Below, piece by piece: positions 12,151-22,817 of a stretch of DNA of 64,000 bases. Source of the stretch: Sclerodactyla briareus (taxonomy: Eukaryota > Echinodermata > Holothuroidea > Dendrochirotida > Sclerodactylidae); assembly GCA_026419785.1 (NCBI GenBank), contig JAODTK010005376.1, positions 147,328 to 211,327 on the forward strand. The letters are read 5' to 3'. Position 1 is the stretch's first letter; each line of letters begins with the position of its first letter. The notes beneath the pieces were generated by a model, which made no database searches, was not told the origin of the DNA, and saw only the letters and a program-made list of their open reading frames with translations. The position numbers were made by a program, and so were the translations under genes.

Positions 12151-12257
12151 GTAACCTCACCATTAAGTGTTCTGTTTTCAGCTCTGCTTCCAGCAGATCG
12201 GTGATGTCTCTGCTGGACTCACCAGTTATAATATGCTATAGATAACGGAATTAGGTA

Positions 12258-12590
12258 GCACAAAGAAGTCATCAAAACGAGATGTTGAGCCTACATTGTG
12301 CCTGAACGAACTGTGAGTGGGTGGACTACACCATCATCTACGATGGCCGAACATGGGAGGGTGGGGGGACCTCCAGTTACGCCACCGAAACAGGTACGAA
12401 TAGAAATTGCTCGAACAAAGGACTCTATCGGAGACGAGATAGGTCCAAGGTGGCTACTGTTCACTCCACTCCAGCCGGAGGAGGTAGGGTACCATCAGCA
12501 GAGCAGGGATGGTGGAAGCTGGGATCATACCTACTGTGATCGTAACCAATTTGAACTTCAAGTACTGAGGAATATCAACGATTTGAAATA
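12258..12590 (+). CDS. X-family C-terminal coding piece (tandem copy 1)
   Basis: An open frame runs to the TAA at 12589, ending GSWDHTYCDRNQ plus a short tail. DNA comparison with 13733-14025 shows the same blocks in order: GTAGCACAA-AAG, GAGCCTACAT, ATGGCCGA-C, a GACTC block, TTCACTCCA, GCCGGAG-AGG, then GGGATC-TACCTACTG-GAT. It is also related, more distantly, to 59852-60033. The final G-x-W...C pattern occurs in several extracellular modules, including CCP/sushi domains, but the match is too weak to name. An acceptor-like TTCTGTTTTCAG at 12170-12181 precedes it, so this may be a last exon. AATAAA overlaps its stop region. Confidence 0.4.
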
Positions 12591-12594
12591 AATT

Positions 12595-13635
12595 GAATCT
12601 CAACTGAAGATTGATGAGTTACATACGGCGAGCCATGTAGTCTACATCCATTTGCGTGAAAAAACTGCCACCCTCTCTGATAAACAGATAACATATTGAT
12701 TCAGCTATGACGCAGATCAACAGAGCTTTGGATCCTGCTCTATGGAATAGGGAAAGTCAGGCTAATAGGTGACTTTAGTTGTAACTTACCCACGCGGGTC
12801 CTCCTGACTATTGGAGACATTTGCGCGAATGAATTTCAGCCCTCCTCTTTGTGCTTCCCATAGTCAAAAGATAATCCTGAGTCTATGAGGGATTTAAAAA
12901 AGGCGTCTCGTCAGCTCAAATCACGTTCTCGTCCGCGCCCAGACTGAGCCCGACCCAATCTCTCGTCTGCACGGTCCATTCAGCCTGCTCCGGATCCGGT
13001 GTCACAGGAGACTGCTGCCGTCTTTATGTGATTATGCCGAGTCTGATATTTCCAGTTTAGTCATTGGGTATTACTACAGATGCAAGACCTTTGGTGGCCT
13101 CTCGTAAAACCAAGTGAAAACGTGAAATATTGTTTGCGTGTAGGGTTTACCGAGCAGTCATACTGTGCCACCAGAAATTACGGGGGGAAGGACAAAAAAA
13201 AAAATCGTCCTAATAGGCGTCCCGTCGCAGCCCAAATGTACGAGGAAGGAAAAAACAAGTGTGAACATGCTCTAGCGCCACCTATTCATGTGACCGTGAA
13301 CTTCACGTTTCAGGTGGTCAAGTGTTTAGTTTGGACGCCCTTGATCACGAAGCTAGTAGTCGCTGCTTACCCGATCATTTTTTACGGTTCTTAGGTGCAT
13401 GAAAATACATGGATTGCCGGCTGGACTCCCTCGCCCCTTTTGGCCTAACGTTGATGACCGCAGTTATTCACAAAACGGTAAATCCGCTAAATAAAAAAAG
13501 GGTAATTGCCGTCTCAGTTCACCTTCGTGGGTCAAAAGGTTATAGCGGTCATTTGTATTTGATGAACTGCAGCGGCGTCTATTACAAGGGTTTATGTCGA
13601 AGGAGGGATGGGGGGGGGGGAGGGTCAAAAGACAT
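12595..13635. other. Spacer between the tandem X copies
   Basis: I see no recognised gene. Short similarities occur inside it (AGGCGTCTCGTCAGCTCAAAT near 12900 and AGGCGTCCCGTCGCAGCCCAAAT near 13216), suggesting nested duplication. A G10 run lies at 13611-13620. Confidence 0.4.
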
Positions 13636-13732
13636 CATCTCCAATTACCAGCTTGTTCTGTTCACAGCGATCATTGTTTTCTCTGCTGAACTCCCATTCA
13701 TCATCTGATATACTATCACAGTGATTAGTGGC

Positions 13733-14025
13733 ACAACAAAGCAGTTATCAAACGAATGTGAGCCTACATGGTGTCAACCGAACGGGGGTGGGTGACTAAC
13801 ACATTCATCAGACTGATGGCCGATCTGTGCGGGACCTTCCATTCGCTACGAAAGACAAATGGAGTCCTCACTCGGGCGAAGGGACGCTACCGGGAAAGGG
13901 GAGAGATAGATCCAGAGGTGCACCGTTTTACTCCAATCTATGCCGGAGAAGGTATTGTTAAACCCCCCCGCCCCAGAGCAGTTGGAGAATGGGAGATCGT
14001 ACCTACTGCGATACTAACAATTTAG
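13733..14025 (+). CDS. X-family C-terminal coding piece (tandem copy 2)
   Basis: This is the second member of the local tandem pair, about 1.47 kb from the first. It shows TNTFIRLMADLCGTF, corresponding to the TEFIVRLKGLAGEF stretch of the copy-B piece, then GEIDPEVHRFTPIYAGEG, corresponding to the GDEIGPRWLLFTPLQPEE of copy 1. The frame stops with TAG at 14023. Both tandem copies are followed by a similar sequence (ATAAA, then GAACTGAAGATTG). The start is undefined and no signal peptide is visible. The function is unknown. Confidence 0.4.
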
Positions 14026-14094
14026 CCGTCGTGCATACCGATGAATAAACGATCGAACTGAAGATTGCTGCGTTACCTACGTATTTAAAAGCTC

Positions 14095-14172
14095 ATGGGC
14101 TCCACTTGATTCGAACTGCGTATTCCGAGTCCTAAACCTACTGCAAGGCCCTACCAGTCGAACTATAAGCCA
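14095..14172 (-). repeat. tRNA-like (SINE-head) sequence
   Basis: On the minus strand, GGCTTATAGTTCGACTGGTA resembles a D-arm and A box. About 40 bases later CAGTTCGAATCAAG resembles a B box and T loop. The acceptor stem and anticodon arm are poor, so a decayed tRNA pseudogene or SINE head fits best. Confidence 0.35.
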
Positions 14173-14179
14173 CTGGTGG

Positions 14180-15620
14180 TTTCAACCCGAGAAACAAAAG
14201 TACACGGTTGCACGGATCAGCTGAAAATACCCCTCAAAATACTCAAATTTCGCTCATTTTTTTGTTTTGCCATATTTCGTTTTTTCGTTTTTTTTCGCAA
14301 ATTTCGGTCTATTCTATTCCTAATTTGTGCTGGAGAGTCTTGCTGACCCATCACAGTCTGTCCAAACGTTTCCTGGAAGAAAAGCTTCCGTCAGCTAGTT
14401 TCACCCCTACCCCGTTATCTTCTGAACACCGGTCCGAGAATAGGATGCGAGTTATATCGCCACTGCGTCACATCTAATCTGCCAGGTTACCTGGTGCCGC
14501 CCTAATTGGCTTCCTTGAACCAGTGGAAAATCTAAGAGCTCGATCGAGTTCGGAACGACGTATTATGTATATGACTATCACGTCACACCACTTTTCTAAC
14601 TGTTGTTCCCTAAGCCTAAAGAGGTGTTTCTTGTTCTTCGGAAAGAAAAACCCTCTTTATGATATGATATGGACGTTGCATCCATTGTACTGTACCAGGT
14701 ACAGTCTGACATCAGTAGTGTAACATGCTGATATTTCGCTCATAATTTTTCGTATGTCGCCCTCTTCTTCTGTAGGTCTGTACCGTAAACTGGGGATATT
14801 TGGGCATGTAGGGGTAACTCAGCAGGTACCTGAACACCCTTGTTTTGGATTATCGCCCTCTCCATAGTGCTGCCAATTAAGGTGTTGTTATATCTATTCA
14901 AGGTAAAACTTAACTTATTATTTGGTTAGAGTATGAGGCCAAATTAGACATATTCCCCCCTAATTTATATATTTCGAATGCACCTAAATATGCCTCTAGT
15001 TAGGGCAACTAAACTGTAATAAAAATTCGGCCTTCCCATTTGATCCCAGCATTCTGAAAGTCAAGTCTACGTAATTTACCAACGACTTAAACATTTTTTT
15101 TTTTTATTTTTTTTTTTCACAGGAACCCGGATCTTTCTAAACTGTGACGTCACATAAACCTTCTAATATTCGAACATGTTTATTACAGTTGTTCGCTCAT
15201 TTATTGATAGTCGGCGTGCGACCTAAGCAATTAAGGATGTACAACAATGAATTAACGGAATGATCAGGTAGAAGCTTTTTTTCTGAGTATTTTTTTCTTT
15301 TCAAGAAATATATTTCAATAAATTGTCGATATACTAAAATTTGTTTGTCAAAAAACACATAGCAATTTCGCAGAACCGGCACTTGTACAAACTATGCCAC
15401 GACATCATAAGAGTTGACAACTGGGAAGATAGGGTCCGTTTTGTAATTGAAGACTCTAATGAATAGGCCTTATTTTGCATACATGCCTTACTTTATATTT
15501 TTGGTTTAGGTCACGTAAAATTTTGATTACTGACGGAATAAATAATGTGTAGTTGGTATTTAAACAATGGCTTTTGAAAACTGCCAAGTTACCCAAATTT
15601 CGAATTTCATTTCATATGTT
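14180..15620. other. AT-rich, no gene recognised
   Basis: The segment holds T-rich tracts (for example 15094-15119) and short ORFs only. I see nothing else. Confidence 0.5.
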
Positions 15621-15631
15621 TACCTTGCCCT

Positions 15632-15735
15632 CAGGGCGGATCCAGGTTTTCGTTAGAGGGGGCGCCAAAATGATCACTAACTATTGCTAGAATATATGGG
15701 GACGCAGGAGGCGCGAAGCCCCCAAATCGGGGGGG
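15632..15735 (+). mobile_element. Possible hAT-like transposon end
   Basis: It begins CAGGGCGGATCCAGG and runs into a G-rich stretch and a GGAGGCGCGAAGCCCCC hairpin. CAG-G-CG starts followed by G runs are typical of hAT-type ends in many animals. No matching partner end or 8-bp target duplication could be paired. Confidence 0.35.
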
Positions 15736-15887
15736 GTGCGCTGAATTCCCCTAGATCTGACTGTTAATTTGATTTGAACTCACGTATCTGATCATTGGCG
15801 TAGCCGAGATTTTTCTAAAGGGGCCATGGAGTGTCCGAGGTCTGAGAGTGGTTTGTGGCCAAGGCATATGAGTTCATCATGTTTGAC

Positions 15888-15965
15888 CATCTAGGGCGGA
15901 GCGCCACCCGCCGTTTGCGCGAGCGCAAACCCGAAAATTTCTGGTCGGAGACCTCCCAGGTGGGC
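15888..15965 (+). repeat. Partial GGAGCGCCACC repeat
   Basis: CTAGGGCGGAGCGCCACC is followed by TTTGCGCGAGCGC, the same start as the longer copies at 660, 16935 and 57815, but similarity stops after about 70 bases. Confidence 0.5.
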
Positions 15966-16346
15966 CGGAAACGCATTTCTCGTGTATTTTGTGAAAAAAA
16001 GCATAACCAAAAAATTATGATATGATTGTTTCATGGATTTTGGAGGAACACCTGGTGGTCCTTAGATAACTCCTTATTAACAAAAACAACACTTCAACGT
16101 TAATACTAACGAAAATTTTGCAAACATTGATCCCAATATACACATTGTTGGTGGCCGTTTGATGGACAAAGTCTTCCAGAGATGTTCCACTGCGGCGTAT
16201 GGAATTGACTCTTTCCATATGTGAGTGAAAAACAATTGTTTTGGATGAATTTGAAGGTTAACTGAGATCACGCGAGATTACCACTTGCACACGAACGAGC
16301 ACAGCACAATGCCCAGATCAAGAGGCTATTGACATGTCAGCGTTCT

Positions 16347-16380
16347 GGGGGGGGGGGGGGGGGGGAGGGGGCGGGGGTGG
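16347..16380. repeat. Poly-G tract
   Basis: A run of about 19 G is followed by G-rich sequence with single A and C interruptions. It could form G-quadruplexes. The length is unreliable. Confidence 0.9.
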
Positions 16381-16934
16381 GTACAAGAACTAGATTGTTT
16401 TTGGTGTGCGTAAATATGGGTCATTTTTAAGAAAATTGTGGAGAATGTATTTCTCGCCAACAATCGATTAGCCCAGAACTTGCCCCCGAAATCCTGATAA
16501 AGCTGAAACCTTTCTCTACTGCAGTGGTCATGATCCGTGATTGTGAATGGGGAACTCTTAGAGAACATCATGAAAAATTATATTTTGCTCAATTTTGTGT
16601 ATTATAATACGACAACACGCATCCCTCCACATGTTTTTGTCTCTCAATCCCCATGGTAAGTAAAATTGAGTGTGGCAACCTTATAGCAACAATACTTTAC
16701 CAGGTATAGATCAGATTTCTCCAGGAGGGGTGAGGTAATTTTTCGTGATGTGAATCGAGTACAGCCGGACCTATCCGTATGTGCGTGCATGCAAACACCG
16801 GTACATCCGTATGATCCATTGCCAAATAAACCGTAATAAATTATCGTCTCACCAGTTAGAGCTACTACGACCGAAGGATCCTCGTGGGCATGGGGGCGGG
16901 GCTAGGGTTTTACAAATAGGGGGGGGGGCAAAAT

Positions 16935-17195
16935 TGATGATTGACTATCTAGGCGGAGCGCCACCACAGGTTGGCGCGGGCGTACAGGAATTTTTGGGCC
17001 GTCTGAACTCCGCAGTGACAGAGAGATCGCCTCTCTTGGCCGTTTCATCTCATGACACTGAAAATATCGTTGAGTGGCTTTTATTCTGTCCTGTCCTTTT
17101 GTATAATGAGTATTCTTATTTAAAATTTTCCTCACTTCATGATGGAGAGGGATATTCTCGACGACCAGCATCGAGACCGCATAGCAGTCCATAAC
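16935..17195 (+). repeat. GGAGCGCCACC-motif dispersed repeat
   Basis: CTAGGCGGAGCGCCACC, GTTGGCGCGGGCGT, then GATGGAGAGGGATATTCTCG and ACGACCAGCATCGA follow the order of 660-930 and 57815-58060. Only this element, not the surrounding duplication, is shared, so it is a true dispersed family. Confidence 0.65.
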
Positions 17196-17329
17196 TGATA
17201 GCATGCACAAAAGAAACTCGCTCGTGAACGTGGCCTTCAGTTACAGTGCGCCTATGCGGCATAGGCGTAATATTGTACTGGGACTTTGTGGGGTTTTGGA
17301 ATTTTATTTGATTTTTCCACTTACAATAA

Positions 17330-18560
17330 GTGTTAAAAACTATCACACCAACAACATTTTTTATTTTTTTCACAAGATTTGGTTAGGGAACGGCCCCCAC
17401 CCCCCCCCTGCAACCCCCCCTCCTCATCTTTTGAAGGATTTGTTCGAATCCGATAAACTTGATTTTCGGTACAATTAAATTCATGCGTGGCATATAAGGA
17501 ATCCAAAAAAATCGATGCAGAAAAACAAAAGCACGCGCGCGAAGCGCGTGAAATTTTTGGGTTTTGAGTTGACTTAAGTGTTAAAAACTATCACCACAAC
17601 ATTTTTCTTGGGGATTTGGGTGAACATGTGCCCCCCCCCCCCCATCTACGAAGATTTGTTCGAATTTTTTCCCTTTTCCGCGAACTTCACTTTTTGGTAC
17701 ATTAAATTGATGCGTGGCATATAAACGGGTAAAATGAAACTGACGAAGAAAACCAGGCACGCGCGCTTGGCGTCTCGAAGATTTTGGTTTTTTTCTTACA
17801 TAAGTGTTAAAAGCTATCACCACAACATTTGATTTGTTCACACGAATTTGATTGGGGGAAGTGCCCCCCCCCTCCCTTTTTTCCGTTTTTTAAATTTTTG
17901 GGGGGTGAATACTTGATTTTCGGTACAAGTAGATTCATGCGTGGCATATAATCTGATCAAATGGAAATGACGTAGGAACACAACACGCGCGCAAGCGCGC
18001 AAAATTTTTGGGTTTTTGATTTACACAAGTGTTAAAAACTATCACCACAATAATTTTCATTTGGGGATTTGGGTGACAACCCCCCCCCTCCCATCTCGAA
18101 GATTTGTTCAAAAAAGAATCCGCGAACTTCCGTGTTTGGTACCTTAAATTGATGCGTGGCATATAAACGGGTAAAATGAAAATTTTAACGAAGGAAACAC
18201 AGCCAGGCGCCGCGTGGCGCGCGAAGATTTTGGGTTTTTTCAGTTACCTAATAACTAGGATTGATTTGGGGAACGTGGCCCCCATCTGCGAATACTTGTT
18301 CAATCCTCGAACTTTACTTTTGGTACATAGATCCATGCGTAGATATATCATCGGATCAATGAAAAGCTGACGAAGACAACATCGCCACGCGCGCGAAGAG
18401 CGCGAAAAATTGGGTTTTTCATTTACACAAGAGTTAAATACTATCAACCCCACATGTTTTATTTTAACTCTTTTCCACTAGATTTGATTGGGGTAACGTG
18501 CTTCCCCCCCCCCCCGAGCTACGAAATTTGTTCGAATCCGACCACTGATAGTTTGGTCGT
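17330..18560. repeat. Satellite, about 225-bp units with GC-rich hairpin
   Basis: AAGTGTTAAAAACTATCAC or close variants mark unit starts near 17330, 17577, 17802, 18026 and 18428, with a shortened or eroded unit near 18240. Each unit goes on with a C-run, GAAGATTTGTTCGAAT, a GGTACA stretch, ATGCGTGGCATATAA, and then a palindromic GC block such as CACGCGCGCGAAGCGCGTG near its end. Unit lengths are about 247, 225 and 224 bases, the rest compressed. ORFs crossing it are artefacts. Confidence 0.85.
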
Positions 18561-18639
18561 AACATATAAGACACCCTCACCCCCCACCCCAATGCGGTTT
18601 TACACATCTTAAACGATTTTTTTTTCGGCCCCAAAAAAA

Positions 18640-18688
18640 ACCCAGAGGGGGGGCGGCCCCCTTGCCCCCCTGTTGGTCGCCGCCCCTG
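18640..18688 (-). mobile_element. Possible hAT-like transposon end
   Basis: Read on the minus strand it starts CAGGGGCGGCGACC and runs into G-rich sequence. It is the same kind of end as at 15632 and 20055. No target duplication was paired. Confidence 0.3.
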
Positions 18689-19159
18689 CTCGTGGGACAT
18701 TTACCCACGCGTGCGACCTAACATGTACTTAACAAACAGGGGGCGTCGAACCCCGTTGTGAAAAGTGGGGGGGCACATCGAATGCATGACGCATCCTAAA
18801 CGAAGCGCCAAACCATCGTTTTGTCCGCGAAGCGTACCGCGAACATTTCAGATCTCATACTCTCCAGATCGACGTAAACTGCACTTGCCAGGCTCAATAT
18901 CACCCATCTACATGTGTGATTTGAGTAAAGACACAACTCAAAAGTTGTCATTGTGCATACTAAGAGATACCGAATATCACACATGTTTTGTTTTTTGTTT
19001 TTTTTTTATCACCTTTCACTCGGGCTTTTGTTTGCGTGGGATCCAGGGGCCACCGAAACAGTTCCTGTGGATCGAGGGAAAAGCCATTGGCGACGGGACT
19101 CATTTCCAATTCGGGAGCATAACAGTTGTAATACCCTGAATTTTACAAGTCGTCATCGG

Positions 19160-19200
19160 AAACTGCCGGCGCGCGCGAAGCGCGAAAAAAAATTGCATGT
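19160..19200. repeat. Isolated GC-rich hairpin
   Basis: GCGCGCGCGAAGCGCG followed by an A-run is the hairpin block of the 17.3-18.5 kb satellite, present here without the rest of the unit. Confidence 0.5.
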
Positions 19201-19587
19201 TTTTCCGGGCATTTTATCGCATAATCGCAAAAAATTAACGCATTTTTTCACTTTTCTTTCCTTACGAGATTTTCCCGATTTTTTCATCGCAGAAAAATGG
19301 GGTGGGGGGGCAATGGTGGCATTCTTTCCCAGCACGGCCCCTGAAATTATTCGAGTGAACAAAATTATTCCGAAGCATTACATCGCCTATGTAGCCTACA
19401 ACGTCTGGATAAACACGACATTGCGCCCAAAAACACATCATGCCTTTTGGCTATTCGATCACAAATTCGAGGATTCAGTTGAAACATATGTCCGCATCTG
19501 GAATTAGTGTACTTAGACAATTTCCTCCAATTTAGAGGATCAACAAAATCGGGCATGTGCCGATTATTTTTTATTCCGGTCCGGGAA

Positions 19588-19675
19588 CGTGGGGGTGGGG
19601 TCAAACGATATATCTCCCCCACTTATGAGAGGGGGAATGTCCCACCCCCCCCCCACCACCTGTTTACGCCCATGG
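19588..19675 (-). mobile_element. Possible transposon end with C/G run
   Basis: On the minus strand it reads CCATGGGCGTAAACAGGTGG followed by a G run. The layout of GGCGTA then G-run matches other candidate ends in this window. Confidence 0.3.
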
Positions 19676-20007
19676 CTACAAATCGCCACCGGAATGTTTC
19701 TTTATCATCAAAGATGTTTGTTTTCGCAGCCGCACAACATTCAAACGCGTTGCCGCGCTAACGTGGGGAAATCACCAAAATGTTGTCGCATATATTATAG
19801 CACTTGACAGCGCACTCGGCCCGTACTAATAGTAGAGTTGGCCGTGCCTAGATACGCGAATAGCTTTGAGGAGCTATGAAATACCTACCATGCAACCATC
19901 CGCATCGTGTTGCTTCTTCTGACTGGGCCAGATGGCAGATGGGCTTGTGTCAACTTTAACTCAAACGCCTCGGGCCGTCAAAACAAAAAAACTCCTCTCG
20001 AGATTTG

Positions 20008-20055
20008 TTAGGGGGGGCGCGCGCCTGTTGCCCCCCCTCTGGAGTCCGCGCCCTG
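20008..20055 (-). mobile_element. Possible hAT-like transposon end
   Basis: On the minus strand it starts CAGGGCGCGGACTCCAGAGG and continues with G runs and GCGCGCG. The terminus is only inferred. Confidence 0.3.
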
Positions 20056-20069
20056 GCCCTTGATGTGGA

Positions 20070-22785
20070 GGGGGGCCCTACTATTGATTCTGAAATTAAA
20101 TTAAATAGATAGCCATGGATCAAATGTACTGACAAACTGCAATATAGCATATGATTTATCATTTCTTTCCTGTTCATATCATGATATTTCTTGAATAACA
20201 TGTCAATTCCCCAGTTTTAGTTCTTTGTTCCGAGATTGTCTGAAATTCAGAGTAGGAGAAAAAAAACCCGTTCAGTGTAATTTAATTATTACGATTTCGT
20301 GTTTGGGCGGCAGGCCTGACCCGGAAAAGCCCGGCTCAGTTTTTTAGTCTTTCGGGGGGGGGGGGGAGCAATCATTTTCAGCTCCTCGTGGAGATGAGCG
20401 GATGTTTGCTTTCGTCATTGTTGAGTAAATTCTTCTCGTAAGTTTTCGAGTGTAGCTATCTGCACCCCGAGCGTTGAGTGACAGCAAAGGGTGGTCTACC
20501 TCGCCATATACACTACGCTATACTGTCGTACCTGAGATTGCTTGAGTGGATTGCTTCAATGTTTGTTTAGGATTGGTGGAGTAACCTCACTCCGCTGTTG
20601 TTCCTCTTCTCCTGTGTGTTCCTGTATTGCAGTCTTGCATAGACGCATATAACTGGAATTCACGGCTTCAGTGCGCACTTACAGTGCCTCTTAATAACAT
20701 GTATGCTACTGTATCTGTACCTAGGTACTTTCCCTCACACTGCTCGCTAATGCCACAACAATACGCGAAACACACTTAATCCCTCCCCTTGTGTACATAT
20801 GTCTCAGTAGAATCTTAATCAAAGTTCGTCCTGTGGACTCGTTCAATTTGGCGATCCAGCGGTGAACGTTAACGTTAGGCTGCTTTCATCTCTCGCAGCC
20901 CGAGGTCCTCAGTTATAGTTTTTTTTTTTTTTCAATAGCTCAAAGACTCTTGTCATTAATGGCATATTTGCTAGCCCACTCCAAATACCTCCTATTCAGG
21001 CGAACGGTCAACAATGGTCGCTTTGTTCGCATGCAAAATATTGCCAGGACATCGAATGTACATGGTAACCGGTATAATCATCACGAATTCACAAGGGCTG
21101 AGCCTGCAGACTGAGACGAACCAAAATGTTTTGTGCCCTAATCCATCACATCCACCCTAACTTCGCTGGGCGCCCAGCACGAAGGAATGTACAGAGCCCA
21201 ACGACGGGTCGGTACCCTGGTGACAGATCCGCGCTGACAATAACGTGCAGTAACGCAGGTTTTACAGCCTCGCTTGCATTGAATATGTATCGAAAAAATC
21301 CTCTGCTCGTCAAGAATATCTAAATAAACAGATAGTGCGTTAAGGCGGCCATAATGTAATAATGAGAAAGTTACCGAAATCCATTCATATTTTAATAACA
21401 GTTAAGGGATCCCAAAGTCGCATCCCAAATTTGGGGTCGAGATCCGAGGTCCCTCTTCAAAATGCCTAGCTTTTCATGCTAAGTTTTTTCCTTTTTAGTT
21501 TGTTAGTCCAATATTCGCGTTTGCATGTTTTGAAACATTACGTTACAAACGATGAGCATGCGATATGAGGAAGCCGTTCCTACAATTAGAGGGGGCTATC
21601 GCTCTTTTAGTATATACTAATGGTCGTATATTTACCAACATACGGGCACATCATGTACCGATTGGCTTATACGTCATCCTGCACATTTTAGTGAATGAGG
21701 CTGATACGAGGTGAGAAGAGTCAACGTTTCAGCAGGCTAGTCACAACTAGGATGTGAGTGTTTGTACATCTGGGTTCATCATGATCATTCATAACAGCCG
21801 AGGTCACAGTTTTCCGGTTTGTACAAATTTTCCGTGTACTATGGAGGACACTCTCATCGATCACACTTTGCATACATTATTGGCAATTGTTGAACATAGC
21901 GGTATCTTGACAAGTTATGACTGGTAAGATGACGGAAACGTGACTAACTAGAGTAAATGTTATAGTCGACACGTTTTCTACATCTACAATCTTCTACAAT
22001 GAACGCGTGGAACTGCGGGACATGCAGCAACGTCCCCCCTCTGATTAGACGGGACTATCAGTGATTATTACATACATTTCCTCTTGGTTTACCCGTCCGC
22101 TGACCTCCCACGCCACTCACCCCCAGTCCCTTATACTGAACCCCATCCAGGCTGACTTTTGTACATGCGCAGTAATACTGATAGCATTCTAGTCCATGGG
22201 CTAGGCAACGTTATGGGCCGGTCACACTACAACGATAGCCTGTCGTGCACGATACGATTTATTTTGTTTAGGCCGCATAATACCAGACCCTCTATCAAGA
22301 TGGCTGAAACACCCTGCCACATCGATAATTCGCTGTCTGGCAACCCCCCCCCCCACCCTCCCATGTTGATAGCCTTCCCTACGTTATGCTGATCACATAG
22401 GCTGTGTTTTCGGTCGCCTGTTTGTGTTAGCTATTACGTCATTGCCTCGATTAGGAGACCTGATTTTCTGACGAGTCATGTGACCCCATTACATCATCTA
22501 CCGATCTACCGCCCACGACGATAGTTAGGCCACGCCCACTGCTAGCACTGATTTTGTATACCAAATAAATGTCAACTCGACACACCTCTGATTACTGTCA
22601 CTAGTCACTAAACAATCGAACAACAACGCGCCCATAATATTCCATTTATCGTTGAGCTGAACGATGTGATCGTTCGCTTCTCCCGTTATTTACCTCCTTG
22701 ACCTTGAAAATGACCCTCATGTCGTTTAAAGACTTAGACAATCACAAATTCCGTTTCCGACCTTGGTGACCTGGAACAACATACT

Positions 22786-22817
<32 letters not shown>

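Noticed and set aside
15632-18688. One large hAT-like element bounded by CAGGG-CGG ends
   Set aside because: The 8-bp flanks (CTTGCCCT and CTCGTGGG) do not match, and unrelated repeats lie between.
18953-19507. 184-codon ORF
   Set aside because: It has no recognisable domain, spans the GC-rich hairpin and transposon-like sequence, and shows no paralogue.
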